The position numbers were made by a program, and so were the translations under genes. Under the pieces are notes generated by a model that saw nothing but the letters and a program-made list of their open reading frames with translations, did no database searches and had not been told where the DNA came from. Shown here one piece after another: positions 8,313-18,264 of a DNA stretch of 58,879 bases (position 1 is the stretch's first letter; each line of letters starts with the position of its first letter). Source of the stretch: DASRZM01 sp035686365 (GTDB lineage Bacteria; Pseudomonadota; Gammaproteobacteria; Xanthomonadales; Xanthomonadaceae). The DNA lies in assembly GCA_035686365.1 (NCBI GenBank), contig DASRZM010000012.1, forward strand, positions 1 to 58,879. Direction: 5' to 3'.

Positions 8313-9734
8313 ATGGACAAATACGACGTCGTCGTCATCGGTGCCGGCCCGGCCGGCTACGTGGCTGCGATCCGCGCCGCCCAGCTGGGGCTGAAGACCG
8401 CCTGCGTGGATGATTTCGTCGGCAAGGACGGCAAGCCGGCGCTCGGCGGCACCTGCCTGAACATCGGCTGCATCCCGTCCAAGGCGCTGCTCGATTCATC
8501 CAAGCGGTTCAGCGACCTGTCGCACAACTTTCCAGAGCACGGCATCAGCGTGCAGAAGCCGGCGATGGACGTGGAGAAGATGGTCGCCCGCAAGGACAGG
8601 ATCGTCAAACAGTTCACCGGCGGTATCCAGCAGCTGTTCAAGGCCAACAAGGTCACGCCGATCCACGGCCGCGCACGGCTCGAGAAGGACCGCGTGGTCG
8701 CGATCAGGGGTGACGGGGACACCGAGTCCAGGATCCAGGGCGGGCACGTGGTCCTGGCCGCCGGCTCGGTGCCGATCGAACTGCCGTTTGCGAAGTTCGA
8801 CAACGAGTACATCCTGGACAACGCCGGTGCCCTGGACATCCGCCAGGTGCCCGGGCGTCTGGGCGTGATCGGCGCCGGCGTCGTCGGTCTGGAGCTGGGC
8901 TCGGTGTGGAAGCGCCTGGGCGCCGAGGTCACGATATTGGAGGCCCTGCCCGACTTCCTTGCCGTTGCCGACGCCGACGTCGCCAAGGCGGCGGCCCGCG
9001 AGTTCAAGAAGCAGAAGCTCGACATCCGGCTGGGCACCAAGGTCAAGAAGGCCGAGGTGAAGAAGAAGCAGGTGCACGTCACCTTCGAGGACGGCAACGG
9101 CGAGCAATCGATCGTGGTGGACCGGCTGCTGGTGGCGGTGGGCCGCCGTGCCGCGACCCGGGATCTGCTCGCCGAGGGCACCGGCGTGGAACTCGACCAG
9201 GGCGGGCGCATCGTCGTGGACGGCCATTGCCGTACCGGAGCGCAGAACGTGTGGGCCGTCGGCGACTGCGTCCGCGGCCCGATGCTGGCGCACAAGGGCT
9301 CCGAGGAAGGGATCATGGTCGCCGAGCTCATCGCCGGCAAACCCGGACACGTCGACCTGCTGACCGTACCCTGGGTGATCTACACCGAACCGGAGATCGC
9401 CTGGGTGGGCAGGACCGAGGCCGAGTGCACTCAGGCGGACATCCCGTACCGGACCGGCAGCTTCCCGTTCGCTGCAATCGGCCGCGCGGTGGCTATGAAC
9501 GAGGCCTACGGCATGGTCAAGGTGATCGCCCATGCCGATACCGACCGCATCCTGGGCGTGCACATGGTCGGCCCGGCGGTCTCGGAACTGATTGCCGAGG
9601 CGGTGGTCGCGATGGAGTTCCATGGCTCGGCCGAAGACCTGGCGCGGATCGTTCACGCCCACCCGACCCTGTCCGAAGCCGTGCACGAGGCCGCACTGGC
9701 CGTGGACAAGCGCGCCATCCACAAGGCCAACTGA
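8313..9734 (+). CDS. lpdA: Dihydrolipoyl dehydrogenase (E3)
   Basis: FAD-dependent disulfide oxidoreductase that re-oxidises the dihydrolipoyl arm of SucB with NAD+. The FAD-binding motif VVIGAGPAGYVAAIRAAQLG is at residues 5-24. The redox disulfide is in GGTCLNIGCIPSKALL (about 47-62). An NAD-binding GAGVVGLELGSVW follows at about 187-199. The second FAD motif is VGDCVRGPMLAHKG. The C-terminal interface carries the catalytic His-Glu pair in HAHPTLSEAVHEAAL. The 473 residues are typical. A good ribosome site (GGAAAGGA) lies 11 bp before ATG 8313. It forms the end of sucA-sucB-lpd and lies 11 bp before the next reductase gene. Confidence 0.97.
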   Translation: MDKYDVVVIGAGPAGYVAAIRAAQLGLKTACVDDFVGKDGKPALGGTCLNIGCIPSKALLDSSKRFSDLSHNFPEHGISVQKPAMDVEKMVARKDRIVKQFTGGIQQLFKANKVTPIHGRARLEKDRVVAIRGDGDTESRIQGGHVVLAAGSVPIELPFAKFDNEYILDNAGALDIRQVPGRLGVIGAGVVGLELGSVWKRLGAEVTILEALPDFLAVADADVAKAAAREFKKQKLDIRLGTKVKKAEVKKKQVHVTFEDGNGEQSIVVDRLLVAVGRRAATRDLLAEGTGVELDQGGRIVVDGHCRTGAQNVWAVGDCVRGPMLAHKGSEEGIMVAELIAGKPGHVDLLTVPWVIYTEPEIAWVGRTEAECTQADIPYRTGSFPFAAIGRAVAMNEAYGMVKVIAHADTDRILGVHMVGPAVSELIAEAVVAMEFHGSAEDLARIVHAHPTLSEAVHEAALAVDKRAIHKAN

Positions 9735-9745
9735 GGACGCGCGCG

Positions 9746-10741
<996 letters not shown>

Positions 10742-10856
10742 GCTGCTGCTGGATGTTGCGGCCCATTCTGGAATGTTGATTCAAGAGCTTGATCCGGGTA
10801 GGCATTCGCAGCTCCTTCCCACCGGCGGTGCGACCCCGTGGCAGGCACGGACGGTC

Positions 10857-10865
10857 TGTTAGACT
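10857..10865 (+). promoter_or_regulatory. Predicted extended -10 promoter of pilH
   Basis: TGTTAGACT matches the extended -10 pattern TGn followed by TAnAnT. Start of transcription would be near 10872, giving a leader of about 110 nt before ATG 10985. The region 10742-10984 holds no credible gene. No strong -35 box is visible. Confidence 0.4.
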
Positions 10866-10984
10866 GCGCGGGTTCGTCTGCGCGCAGGTACGGCGCGGCG
10901 ACCGGGAGACCCAGCGGAACTGGATACGCGACGGCGCACTGCGTCGGCATTGCCGCGCCCCGTAATGGAATGACCGAGGTGACC

Positions 10985-11350
10985 ATGGCACGAGTGCTGA
11001 TCGTCGATGATTCGCCGTCGCAGCTTCTGGGGATGAAGCGCATCATCGAAAAGCTGGGACACGAAACGCTGACCGCGGAGGACGGTGCAGTCGGCGTGGA
11101 TGTGGCCAAGCGCGAGATTCCGGACCTGATCCTGATGGACGTGGTGATGCCCAACCTCAACGGGTTCCAGGCCACCCGGAGCATCGCCAAGGATCCTTCC
11201 ACCTCGCACATTCCGATCATCCTCGTCACCACCAAGGACCAGGAAACCGACCGCGTCTGGGGGATGCGCCAGGGCGCCAGGGCCTACCTGACCAAGCCGG
11301 TCAACGAGGCGCAGCTGATTCGGCTGGTGAAGGAACTGCTGCTGGCCTGA
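10985..11350 (+). CDS. pilH: PilH-type single-domain response regulator
   Basis: CheY-like receiver of 121 residues with no output domain. The acidic pocket is D8-D9, the phosphorylated aspartate is D52 in LILMDVVMP, the switch threonines are in ILVTTKD, and the conserved lysine is in AYLTKPV (about residue 103). The sequence MPNLNGFQATR...IPIILVTTKDQETDRVWGMRQGA is characteristic of PilH, which with PilG controls type IV pilus twitching through the Chp system. ATG 10985 is chosen over the upstream in-frame ATG because the receiver fold begins MARVLIVDDSPSQ. No other pil or chp genes are in the window, so the gene is solitary here. The next gene (cbpA) is convergent, 7 bp away. Confidence 0.88.
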   Translation: MARVLIVDDSPSQLLGMKRIIEKLGHETLTAEDGAVGVDVAKREIPDLILMDVVMPNLNGFQATRSIAKDPSTSHIPIILVTTKDQETDRVWGMRQGARAYLTKPVNEAQLIRLVKELLLA

Positions 11351-11357
11351 GGGCGGG

Positions 11358-12287
11358 TCAGCGACGGCCGACCGGCTTCCAGTCTCCGAACGCCGTGGCC
11401 AGCGCCGCGTAGGCGTCGCGCTCGGCCTGCGTCGACGGCGCCGGCTGCACCAGTTCCACCACCACGAACTGGTCGCCCGGCGGTGTGCCGGGCAAGCCGC
11501 GGCCGCGCAGGCGCATGCGCTGGCCATTGGCCGTCCCCGGCGGGATCGTCAACTCCACCTCGCCGCCCAGCGTTGGGACCGCCAGCCGCGTCCCCAGTGC
11601 GGCCTCCCACGGTGCCAGCGGCAACCGGCAGCTGACGTTGCGGCCATCGATCTGGAAGCGCGGGTCGCCCGCAACGACCACCTCCAGCAGCAGGTCCCCG
11701 GCCTTGCCGCGGGGACCCTGACTGCCCTGCCCGGCCAGCCGGATCACCTGGCCGCTGCGCACGCCGGCGGGGATTCCCACGTCCAGCGTGCGGCCTTGGA
11801 CCGCGATGCGCCGCATGCCACCCGAATAGGCAAGTTGCACCGGCACCTCGATCCGTGCCCGCAGGTCGGCCCCGCCCTCCGGCCGATCGAATCCGCCGGC
11901 GCCACCGCGCATGCCGCCGAACAGCGATTCGAAGAAGTCGCTGAACCCGCCGGGACCGCCCGGCCCGGCCCCGCGTTGCCGGGTGCCGGCACGCGCGAAG
12001 ACCTCGCCCAGGTCGAACTCGAAGCCCTCGCCGAAATCCGGTGGCGGCTGGAACTCCTCGCCCGGCCGGTAACCCCGTGCTCGCAGCTGATCGTATGCCG
12101 TGCGCTTCTGGGTGTCGTGCAGCACCTCGTAGGCCTCGTTGACGGCCTTGAAGCGCTCCTCGGCATCGGTTTCCTTGCTCACGTCCGGGTGATACCGGCG
12201 CGCGAGCCGCCGGTATGCGGACTTGATGTCCTTCTCCAACGCGCCCGGTTCGACGCCCAGTTCGGCGTAGTAGTCCTTGAACTGCAT
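11358..12287 (-). CDS. cbpA: DnaJ-class co-chaperone CbpA
   Basis: Type II (zinc-finger-free) J-domain protein of 309 residues that stimulates DnaK and binds curved DNA in E. coli. The J-domain covers residues 1-70, with the HPD motif in RRYHPDVSKETD. A Gly/Phe-rich linker follows (about 75-135, with GGPGGFSDFFESLFGG). Then come two C-terminal substrate-binding domains (DLRARIEVPVQLAYSGG onward, ending LPGTPPGDQFVVVELVQP). The zinc-binding CxxCxGxG repeats of DnaJ are absent. The start is ATG 12287 (MQFKDYYAELG), with a GAGGTGG-like ribosome site. A longer in-frame start adds a non-homologous leader. It lies downstream of hsp20 on the same strand, separated by a hairpin. Confidence 0.92.
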   Translation of the reverse strand: MQFKDYYAELGVEPGALEKDIKSAYRRLARRYHPDVSKETDAEERFKAVNEAYEVLHDTQKRTAYDQLRARGYRPGEEFQPPPDFGEGFEFDLGEVFARAGTRQRGAGPGGPGGFSDFFESLFGGMRGGAGGFDRPEGGADLRARIEVPVQLAYSGGMRRIAVQGRTLDVGIPAGVRSGQVIRLAGQGSQGPRGKAGDLLLEVVVAGDPRFQIDGRNVSCRLPLAPWEAALGTRLAVPTLGGEVELTIPPGTANGQRMRLRGRGLPGTPPGDQFVVVELVQPAPSTQAERDAYAALATAFGDWKPVGRR

Positions 12288-12430
12288 GGCCACCTCGGAT
12301 GTGCGGTTGGCACGGTCGTGCCTTGGCACGGGATCCTCGTGCGCTGCCCGTCAGGAGCCCACGATACCGCCCGCGTGCGTGCCCGTCGCGCCCAGGGAAC
12401 CCTCCGAATGCGTCCAGAGGCCCCCATACG

Positions 12431-12458
12431 CAGAGCCCGCGGTCAGGCGCGGGCTCTG
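12431..12458 (-). terminator. Hairpin between hsp20 and cbpA
   Basis: An inverted repeat with 11-bp arms CAGAGCCCGCG/CGCGGGCTCTG and loop GTCAGG lies 36 bp after the hsp20 stop. There is no U-tract on the minus strand, so it may be a weak terminator or a 3'-end stabiliser rather than a classic intrinsic terminator. Confidence 0.5.
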
Positions 12459-12493
12459 CTCGGAAACCCCCGTCGGCAACGGTGGCCGCCGCC

Positions 12494-12943
12494 TCACTCG
12501 CCGTTGACGGCGATGCGGCGCGGCTGGGTCTCGGGCTTCTTCGGAATCGAGATTTCCAGCACACCGTGCTGCCCGCGCGCGGAAATCCCCTCCGGATTGG
12601 CGCTGTCGGGCAGCGCGAAGCGACGATAGAAAACACCGTGGGCGCGCTCCACGCGCGAGTAGCGGTCCTTGTCCTCGATCTCCTCGACCTTGCGCTCGCC
12701 GCGCAGCGAGAGGATGCCCTTGTCCATGTCGATCTCGATGTCCTTGGGGTCCACGCCCGGGACGTCGGCGAAGATGACGAATCGCTTGTCCTCTTCCTTG
12801 ATGTCCACACGCGGCATCCACTGGCTGGTGACCACGTTCGACTGGTCGGCCTCTCCCTCGCCGAAGAACCGGTCGAAGACCTGCTTGAGTTCGTCCTGGA
12901 AGTTCCCCTGCACGTTCCCGGGGCTGTATCGCTGGATGTTCAT
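12494..12943 (-). CDS. Small heat-shock protein, Hsp20/alpha-crystallin family
   Basis: ATP-independent holdase chaperone of 149 residues that keeps unfolding proteins soluble for DnaK/ClpB. An N-terminal arm with DELKQVFDRFFGEGE is followed by the alpha-crystallin domain at about residues 42-135: MPRVDIKEEDKRFVIFADVP, then DKGILSLRGERK, then the GVLEISIPK end. A short C-terminal tail follows (RRIAVNGE). A strong AGGAGG ribosome site precedes ATG 12943. Upstream lies a sigma32-like promoter, and a J-domain co-chaperone follows, consistent with a stress-protein block. Confidence 0.93.
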   Translation of the reverse strand: MNIQRYSPGNVQGNFQDELKQVFDRFFGEGEADQSNVVTSQWMPRVDIKEEDKRFVIFADVPGVDPKDIEIDMDKGILSLRGERKVEEIEDKDRYSRVERAHGVFYRRFALPDSANPEGISARGQHGVLEISIPKKPETQPRRIAVNGE

Positions 12944-13006
12944 GTCCTTGCCTCCTGAGTCTGCACGTTGCCATGGGCGCCCGCTTGGCGGCGCGACCTG
13001 GCTGAA

Positions 13007-13034
13007 ATCTGCGGGCGCCGGTCAGGATTTCAAG
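13007..13034 (-). promoter_or_regulatory. Sigma32-like heat-shock promoter of hsp20
   Basis: On the minus strand CTTGAAA (13034-13028) is an exact match to the heat-shock -35 element. At 12 bp spacing CCCGCAGAT (13015-13007) resembles the -10 CCCCATnT. It lies about 65-90 bp upstream of the hsp20 start codon. Spacing is one base shorter than the usual 13-15, so the -10 assignment is provisional. Confidence 0.55.
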
Positions 13035-13114
13035 GCCCGGGGCGCGGCGGGCGCGGCGACGGCCTCCGGCAGGCTATGATCCGCTGCTCGACCGCAACGC
13101 GGAGCCCGAAACGC

Positions 13115-13600
13115 ATGTCCATCCAGGTCGGAGACCGCATCCCGGAAGCCACCCTGAGCGTGCTGCGCGACGGCGTGGAGCCCATCACGACCGCGGAGAT
13201 TTTCGACGGCCGCAAGGTCGTCCTGTTCGGCGTGCCGGGGGCGTTCACGCCGACCTGCTCGGCCAAGCACCTGCCGGGCTACGTGGAGAATTTCCAGCGG
13301 TTCAGGGAGCTGGGCATCGACGTGGCCTGCATGGCCGTGAACGACGCCTTCGTCATGGGCGCCTGGGCGCGCCAGCAGGATGTCCCCGAGGGCATCACGA
13401 TGCTCTCGGACGGCAACGCCGCTCTGACCCGCGCGCTGGGCCTGGAGATGGATGCCACCAGCTTCGGCATGGGACTGCGCTCACGCCGGTTCGCCCTGTA
13501 CGCGGACGATTGCGTGGTGCGCCGACTGCACGTGGAGGCCCCGGGCGAGTTCCGGGTCTCCAGCGCCGAGGCCATGCTCGAGGTGCTCAGCCGCGGCTGA
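13115..13600 (+). CDS. Peroxiredoxin, Prx5/type II family
   Basis: Thiol peroxidase that reduces hydrogen peroxide and organic hydroperoxides. It has 161 residues. The peroxidatic cysteine is C48 in VPGAFTPTCSAKHLPGY. A second cysteine, C72 in DVACMAVND, is placed as in type II/Prx5 enzymes. A third is in DDCVVRRLHV. The start is ATG 13115 (MSIQVGDRIPEATL). A TATGAT -10 box at 13075-13080 would give a leader of about 28 nt. It is divergent from hsp20, so two stress functions share one intergenic region. The electron donor (glutaredoxin or thioredoxin) cannot be read from the sequence. Confidence 0.92.
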   Translation: MSIQVGDRIPEATLSVLRDGVEPITTAEIFDGRKVVLFGVPGAFTPTCSAKHLPGYVENFQRFRELGIDVACMAVNDAFVMGAWARQQDVPEGITMLSDGNAALTRALGLEMDATSFGMGLRSRRFALYADDCVVRRLHVEAPGEFRVSSAEAMLEVLSRG

Positions 13601-13657
13601 GCCCCCGGCGGCCCACGCCGTTCGTTCCGGCCGTGGCGCCGGCTTGCTTCGAGTCGG

Positions 13658-13873
13658 GCCGCGCGTCGCAGTACCGGGATCGCGCTACGGCGCATCCGCA
13701 GCGGCGGCGGGCGGACGATCAGGCCCCGCAGGGGGCGCGCACAGGGATGTGCGCGCCTTTGCGCCGCGACAGGATGTCGCGTCGCAAAGCCCGGCCGACC
13801 GACGCGGACCCGGAGCGCAGCGGAGGGCGCGAGGACAGCGCCGTAGCGCGATCCCGGTACGGCGACGCGCGGC
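13658..13873. repeat. 216-bp TIR-bounded, MITE-like element (copy 2, complete)
   Basis: The 36-bp terminal inverted repeats at 13658-13693 and 13838-13873 differ at one base. The left one starts GCCGCGCGTCGC. Inside are two hairpins: 13734-13757 (arms GGCGCGCAC/GTGCGCGCC, loop AGGGAT) and 13757-13789 (outer arms CTTTGCG/CGCAAAG, inner GCGACA/TGTCGC, loop GGA). There is no coding frame of note. A second complete copy is at 56971-57192 in opposite orientation, and a partial copy is at 1-75. It lies between the convergent genes for peroxiredoxin and gyrA. No clear target-site duplication is seen. Confidence 0.88.
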
Positions 13874-13942
13874 AAGGCGACATGGCGGCTTCAACTTGCG
13901 GGGCGGTGGGTCGCGGCCTGCGCCGGATGCCATCTCACATCG

Positions 13943-16567
13943 TTACTCCGCGGCCGGCGGCTGCGGCTGCGGTGTCGGCTCGATCGCAGGTTCGATCGCA
14001 GGTTCGCCCGTGACCGGCTCGCCCTCGTCTCCGTTGTCGTCCTCGACGATCTCCACCGCCACCAGCGCCGTCAGGTTCTCGCCCTCGCCCACGCGCATCA
14101 GCGTCACGCCCTGGGTATTGCGGCCCAGCTGGGAGATCTCGGCGGCGCGGGTGCGCACCAGCGTGCCGTGGTCGGAGATCAGCATGATGTCGTGGCCCTC
14201 GTCGAGCTGCACGGCCGCCGCCAGATCCCCGTTGCGTTCGCTGGTCTGGATCGCGATCACCCCCTGCGTTCCGCGACCCTTGCGGGGATACTCGGCCACC
14301 GGCGTGCGCTTGCCGAAGCCGTTGCAGGTCGCGGTCAGAATGTCGCCCTCGCCCTCCACGACGATCAGGCTCTGCACACATTCGCCCTTTGCCAGGCGGA
14401 TGCCGCGGACGCCGCGGGCAACCCGCCCCATCGGACGCACCGCCCGCTCGGCGAAGCGCACGACCTTGCCGTTGGATGCAAACAGCATGATGTCGCGCGA
14501 GCCGTCGGTGAGCTGCACGTCGACCAGGCCGTCGCCGTCCTCGATCTCGATCGCCCGCAGGCCGGTGGAACGCGGCCGCGAATAGTCGCTGAGCGGCGTC
14601 TTCTTCACCGTCCCGTTGCGGGTGGCAAAGAACACGTAGCGGTCGTCGGGGAACTCGCGCACCGGCAGCACGGCCTGGACGCGCTCGCCCTCCTCCAGCG
14701 GCACGTAGTTGATGATCGGCCGACCGCGCGCATTGGGACCGGCCTCCGGCAACTGGTGCACCTTGAGCCAGAACACGCGGCCGCTGCTGGTGAAGGTGAG
14801 CAGCGTGTCATGGGTATTGACCACCCACAGGCGCGAGACGACGTCTTCCTCCTTCATCGAGGTCGCGGCGCGGCCCTTGCCGCCGCGGCGCTGGGGCCGG
14901 TAGGTGCTCAACGGCTGCCGCTTGGCGTAGCCGGCGTGCGAGAGCGTGACCACCACGTCCTCGGGCGCGATCAGGTCCAGGATGTCCAGATCCTCGGCGG
15001 TGTGCCGGATCTCGCTGCGGCGGGCGTCGGCAAACTCGTCCTTGAGGTTGCGCAGTTCGGTCTGGATCACCTCGAGCAGCCGGTCCGGATCTTCCAGGAT
15101 CTCGATCAGGCCGGCGATGGTATCCAGCAGTTGCCGGTACTCGTCGGTCAGCTTCTCCTGCTCCAGGCCGGTGAGCCGGTTCAGGCGCATGTCCAGGATT
15201 TCCCTGGCCTGCGCCTCCGACAGCCGGTAACCGTCCTGGCCCAAGCCGAATTCCGGCGCCAGCCCCTCCGGCCGCGATGCACCGGCACCGGCCGCACCGA
15301 GCAGCGCCGAGACCAGCCCGGGCTGCCAGCGCCGCGCCAGCATCCGCTCGCGCGCGACCTGCGGGCTATCGGAGGTCTTGATCAGCTCGATCATCTCGTC
15401 GATGTTGGCCAGCGCAACGGTCAGTCCTTCCAGGATGTGGGCGCGGTCCCGGGCCTTGCGCAGCTCGAAGATGGTCCTGCGCGTGACCACCTCGCGGCGG
15501 TGGCGCAGGAAGGCCGAAAGGACCTGCTTGAGGTCGAGCAGCTGGGGGCGGCCGTCGACCAGCGCCACCATGTTGATCCCGAACACGCTCTCCAGCGGCG
15601 TCTGCTGATACAGGTTGTTCAGCACCACGTCGGCGGCCTCGCCGCGGCGCACGCCGATGAAGATGCGCATGCCGTCCTTGTCGGACTCGTCGCGCAGCTC
15701 GGAGATGCCCTCGAGCTTCTTCTCCTTGACCAGGTCGGCGATCTTCTCGATCAGCCGCGCCTTGTTCACCTGGTAGGGGATCTCGGTGACGATGATCGAC
15801 TCGCGGCTGTCGTCTCCGACTTCGATCTCGGCGCGGGCGCGGATACGCAGGCGCCCGCGGCCGGTGTGGTAGGCCTCGCGGATGCCGGCGGTGCCGTTGA
15901 TGATCCCGGCGGTGGGCAGGTCCGGGCCGGGCAGGAACTGCATCAGCTGGTCGATCGACAGTTCCGGGTCCCCGATCAGCGCGATGGCCGCGTCCACGAC
16001 CTCGCCCAGGTTGTGCGGCGGGATGTTGGTGGCCATACCGACCGCGATTCCGGCGGCACCGTTGACCAGCAGGTTCGGCACCCGCGTGGGCATGACCGTG
16101 GGTTCGAGTTCCTTCTCGTCGTAGTTGGGCTGGAAATCGACCGTGTCCTTGTCGATGTCGGCCAGCAGTTCGTGCGACAGGCGCGACATGCGCGCCTCGG
16201 TGTAGCGCATCGCCGCGGGCGCATCGCCGTCGATCGAGCCGAAGTTGCCCTGGCCGTCGACCAGCAGGTTGCGCAGCGAGAACGGCTGCGCCATGCGCAC
16301 CAGCGTGTCGTACACCGCGGTGTCGCCGTGCGGGTGGAACTTGCCGATCACATCGCCCACGATGCGCGCGGACTTGTAGTACGGCTTGTTGTGGTGGGCG
16401 CCCAGTTCGTTCATCGCGTACAGCACGCGGCGATGGACCGGCTTGAGGCCGTCGCGCACGTCCGGCAGTGCGCGTCCTACGATCACGCTCATGGCGTAAT
16501 CCAGGTAGCTCTGCCGCATCTCGTCTTCGATGTTGACCGGGATGACTTCTTTTGCGAGTTCCGCCAT
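13943..16567 (-). CDS. gyrA: DNA gyrase subunit A
   Basis: Breakage-reunion subunit of DNA gyrase, which with GyrB introduces negative supercoils. It has 874 residues. The catalytic tyrosine is Y122 in AMRYTEARMS. The quinolone-determining region reads HPHGDTAVYDT, with T83 and D87. Threonine at 83 is the wild-type state in several Gammaproteobacteria, so it is not evidence of resistance by itself. The C-terminal DNA-wrapping beta-pinwheel has the GyrA box QRRGGKG in the middle of the protein and repeated IVVEGEGDILTAT-like blades. The acidic, proline-rich C-terminal tail (residues about 845-874) is common in this order. The start is ATG 16567. Its leader holds unusual palindromes. Confidence 0.97.
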   Translation of the reverse strand: MAELAKEVIPVNIEDEMRQSYLDYAMSVIVGRALPDVRDGLKPVHRRVLYAMNELGAHHNKPYYKSARIVGDVIGKFHPHGDTAVYDTLVRMAQPFSLRNLLVDGQGNFGSIDGDAPAAMRYTEARMSRLSHELLADIDKDTVDFQPNYDEKELEPTVMPTRVPNLLVNGAAGIAVGMATNIPPHNLGEVVDAAIALIGDPELSIDQLMQFLPGPDLPTAGIINGTAGIREAYHTGRGRLRIRARAEIEVGDDSRESIIVTEIPYQVNKARLIEKIADLVKEKKLEGISELRDESDKDGMRIFIGVRRGEAADVVLNNLYQQTPLESVFGINMVALVDGRPQLLDLKQVLSAFLRHRREVVTRRTIFELRKARDRAHILEGLTVALANIDEMIELIKTSDSPQVARERMLARRWQPGLVSALLGAAGAGASRPEGLAPEFGLGQDGYRLSEAQAREILDMRLNRLTGLEQEKLTDEYRQLLDTIAGLIEILEDPDRLLEVIQTELRNLKDEFADARRSEIRHTAEDLDILDLIAPEDVVVTLSHAGYAKRQPLSTYRPQRRGGKGRAATSMKEEDVVSRLWVVNTHDTLLTFTSSGRVFWLKVHQLPEAGPNARGRPIINYVPLEEGERVQAVLPVREFPDDRYVFFATRNGTVKKTPLSDYSRPRSTGLRAIEIEDGDGLVDVQLTDGSRDIMLFASNGKVVRFAERAVRPMGRVARGVRGIRLAKGECVQSLIVVEGEGDILTATCNGFGKRTPVAEYPRKGRGTQGVIAIQTSERNGDLAAAVQLDEGHDIMLISDHGTLVRTRAAEISQLGRNTQGVTLMRVGEGENLTALVAVEIVEDDNGDEGEPVTGEPAIEPAIEPTPQPQPPAAE

Positions 16568-16582
16568 TTTTATTCCGTAATA

Positions 16583-16611
16583 TCAAGTACTTGAGGTATA
16601 TACCTCAAGTA
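16583..16611. promoter_or_regulatory. Overlapping perfect palindromes in the gyrA leader
   Basis: Positions 16588-16611 form a perfect 24-bp palindrome with half-site TACTTGAGGTAT. It overlaps a perfect 12-bp palindrome TCAAGTACTTGA at 16583-16594. Three ACTTGA-type half-sites are thus arranged as inverted pairs in an AT-rich patch 17-44 bp upstream of the gyrA ATG. This could be an operator for a dimeric repressor, or an RNA hairpin near the ribosome site. I do not recognise a known regulator for it. Confidence 0.6.
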
Positions 16612-16633
16612 AATTCCAACTTGGGGAATCCGG

Positions 16634-16682
16634 CTCCGGCAGACGCGCCGGAGCGTCGAAAACTCGACGCGCAAGTATACCA
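16634..16682 (-). promoter_or_regulatory. Predicted gyrA promoter and leader hairpins
   Basis: On the minus strand TGGTATACT (16682-16674) is an extended -10 element. Transcription would start near 16667. Immediately downstream are two back-to-back 7-bp hairpins: 16653-16670 (arms GCGTCGA/TCGACGC, loop of four) and 16634-16653 (arms CTCCGGC/GCCGGAG, loop of six). The AT-rich palindrome at 16588-16611 then follows. If the start is right, the first hairpin overlaps the transcript's 5' end. Confidence 0.45.
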
Positions 16683-16727
16683 TGCGTGGCCCGGGAAAGC
16701 CCCGAAAAACGGCGCCCGCACAGTGGC

Positions 16728-17123
16728 TTACCGGGGCGCGGAAAAGACCAGGAAGCGGGCCGAGACGAAGTTCACGAGCAGCCCCGCCAGGGCGCCGGCA
16801 GCCACTGCCAGGATCGGCCACTGACGTGCCGTCTCGAAGCCGGCCACCACACCCGCATAGGCGCCGTAGTTGACGACCAGCCCGGCCGCATTGCCGAGCA
16901 GGTAACGGCCCAGTTCAGCGAGTACGCCCCGGTGGCGGGCGCTGCGGAAGGTGACGTGCCGGTTGTATTGCCAGGTGACCAGGATGGCCGCGGCGATGGC
17001 CGGGATGCGGGCCAGGTATGGGTCGGCAGCCAGACCGCCGACCAGCGCCTGCACGATCCCGGCGTCGACCACGAAGCCGGCCGCACCGGCCAGGCAGAAA
17101 TGCAGGAGCTGGCGAGCCAGCAT
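16728..17123 (-). CDS. GtrA-like small membrane protein
   Basis: Predicted inner-membrane protein of 131 residues with four hydrophobic segments (about 6-28, 33-52, 74-95, 102-125). The GtrA family includes putative flippases for undecaprenyl-phosphate-linked sugars in O-antigen or teichoic-acid glycosylation. Characteristic segments are FCLAGAAGFVVDAGI, the YNRHVTF loop, and the C-terminal NFVSARFLVF. The start is placed at ATG 17123, one base past the mtnA stop, because the longer in-frame start adds a polar leader lying inside mtnA. The pair is probably co-transcribed, though no functional link to mtnA is known. No glycosyltransferase partner is visible nearby. Confidence 0.85.
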   Translation of the reverse strand: MLARQLLHFCLAGAAGFVVDAGIVQALVGGLAADPYLARIPAIAAAILVTWQYNRHVTFRSARHRGVLAELGRYLLGNAAGLVVNYGAYAGVVAGFETARQWPILAVAAGALAGLLVNFVSARFLVFSAPR

Positions 17124-17124
17124 G

Positions 17125-18180
<1,056 letters not shown>

Positions 18181-18264
18181 GCGCTGGCCGTCGCGGACCG
18201 GCGGCGAGAATAGCCGATTCCGACAGCCGATTGCGCTGTGCGCCCGACGCGATATGCTCGGCCG

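Noticed and set aside
16310..16335. Quinolone-resistance mutation in gyrA (Thr at position 83)
   Set aside because: Threonine at 83 is the normal residue in some Gammaproteobacteria such as Pseudomonas. Without the species' reference it is not evidence of resistance.
14168..16594. 808-codon open frame antisense to gyrA
   Set aside because: Composition shadow of gyrA. No motif, and it overlaps a certain essential gene over its whole length.
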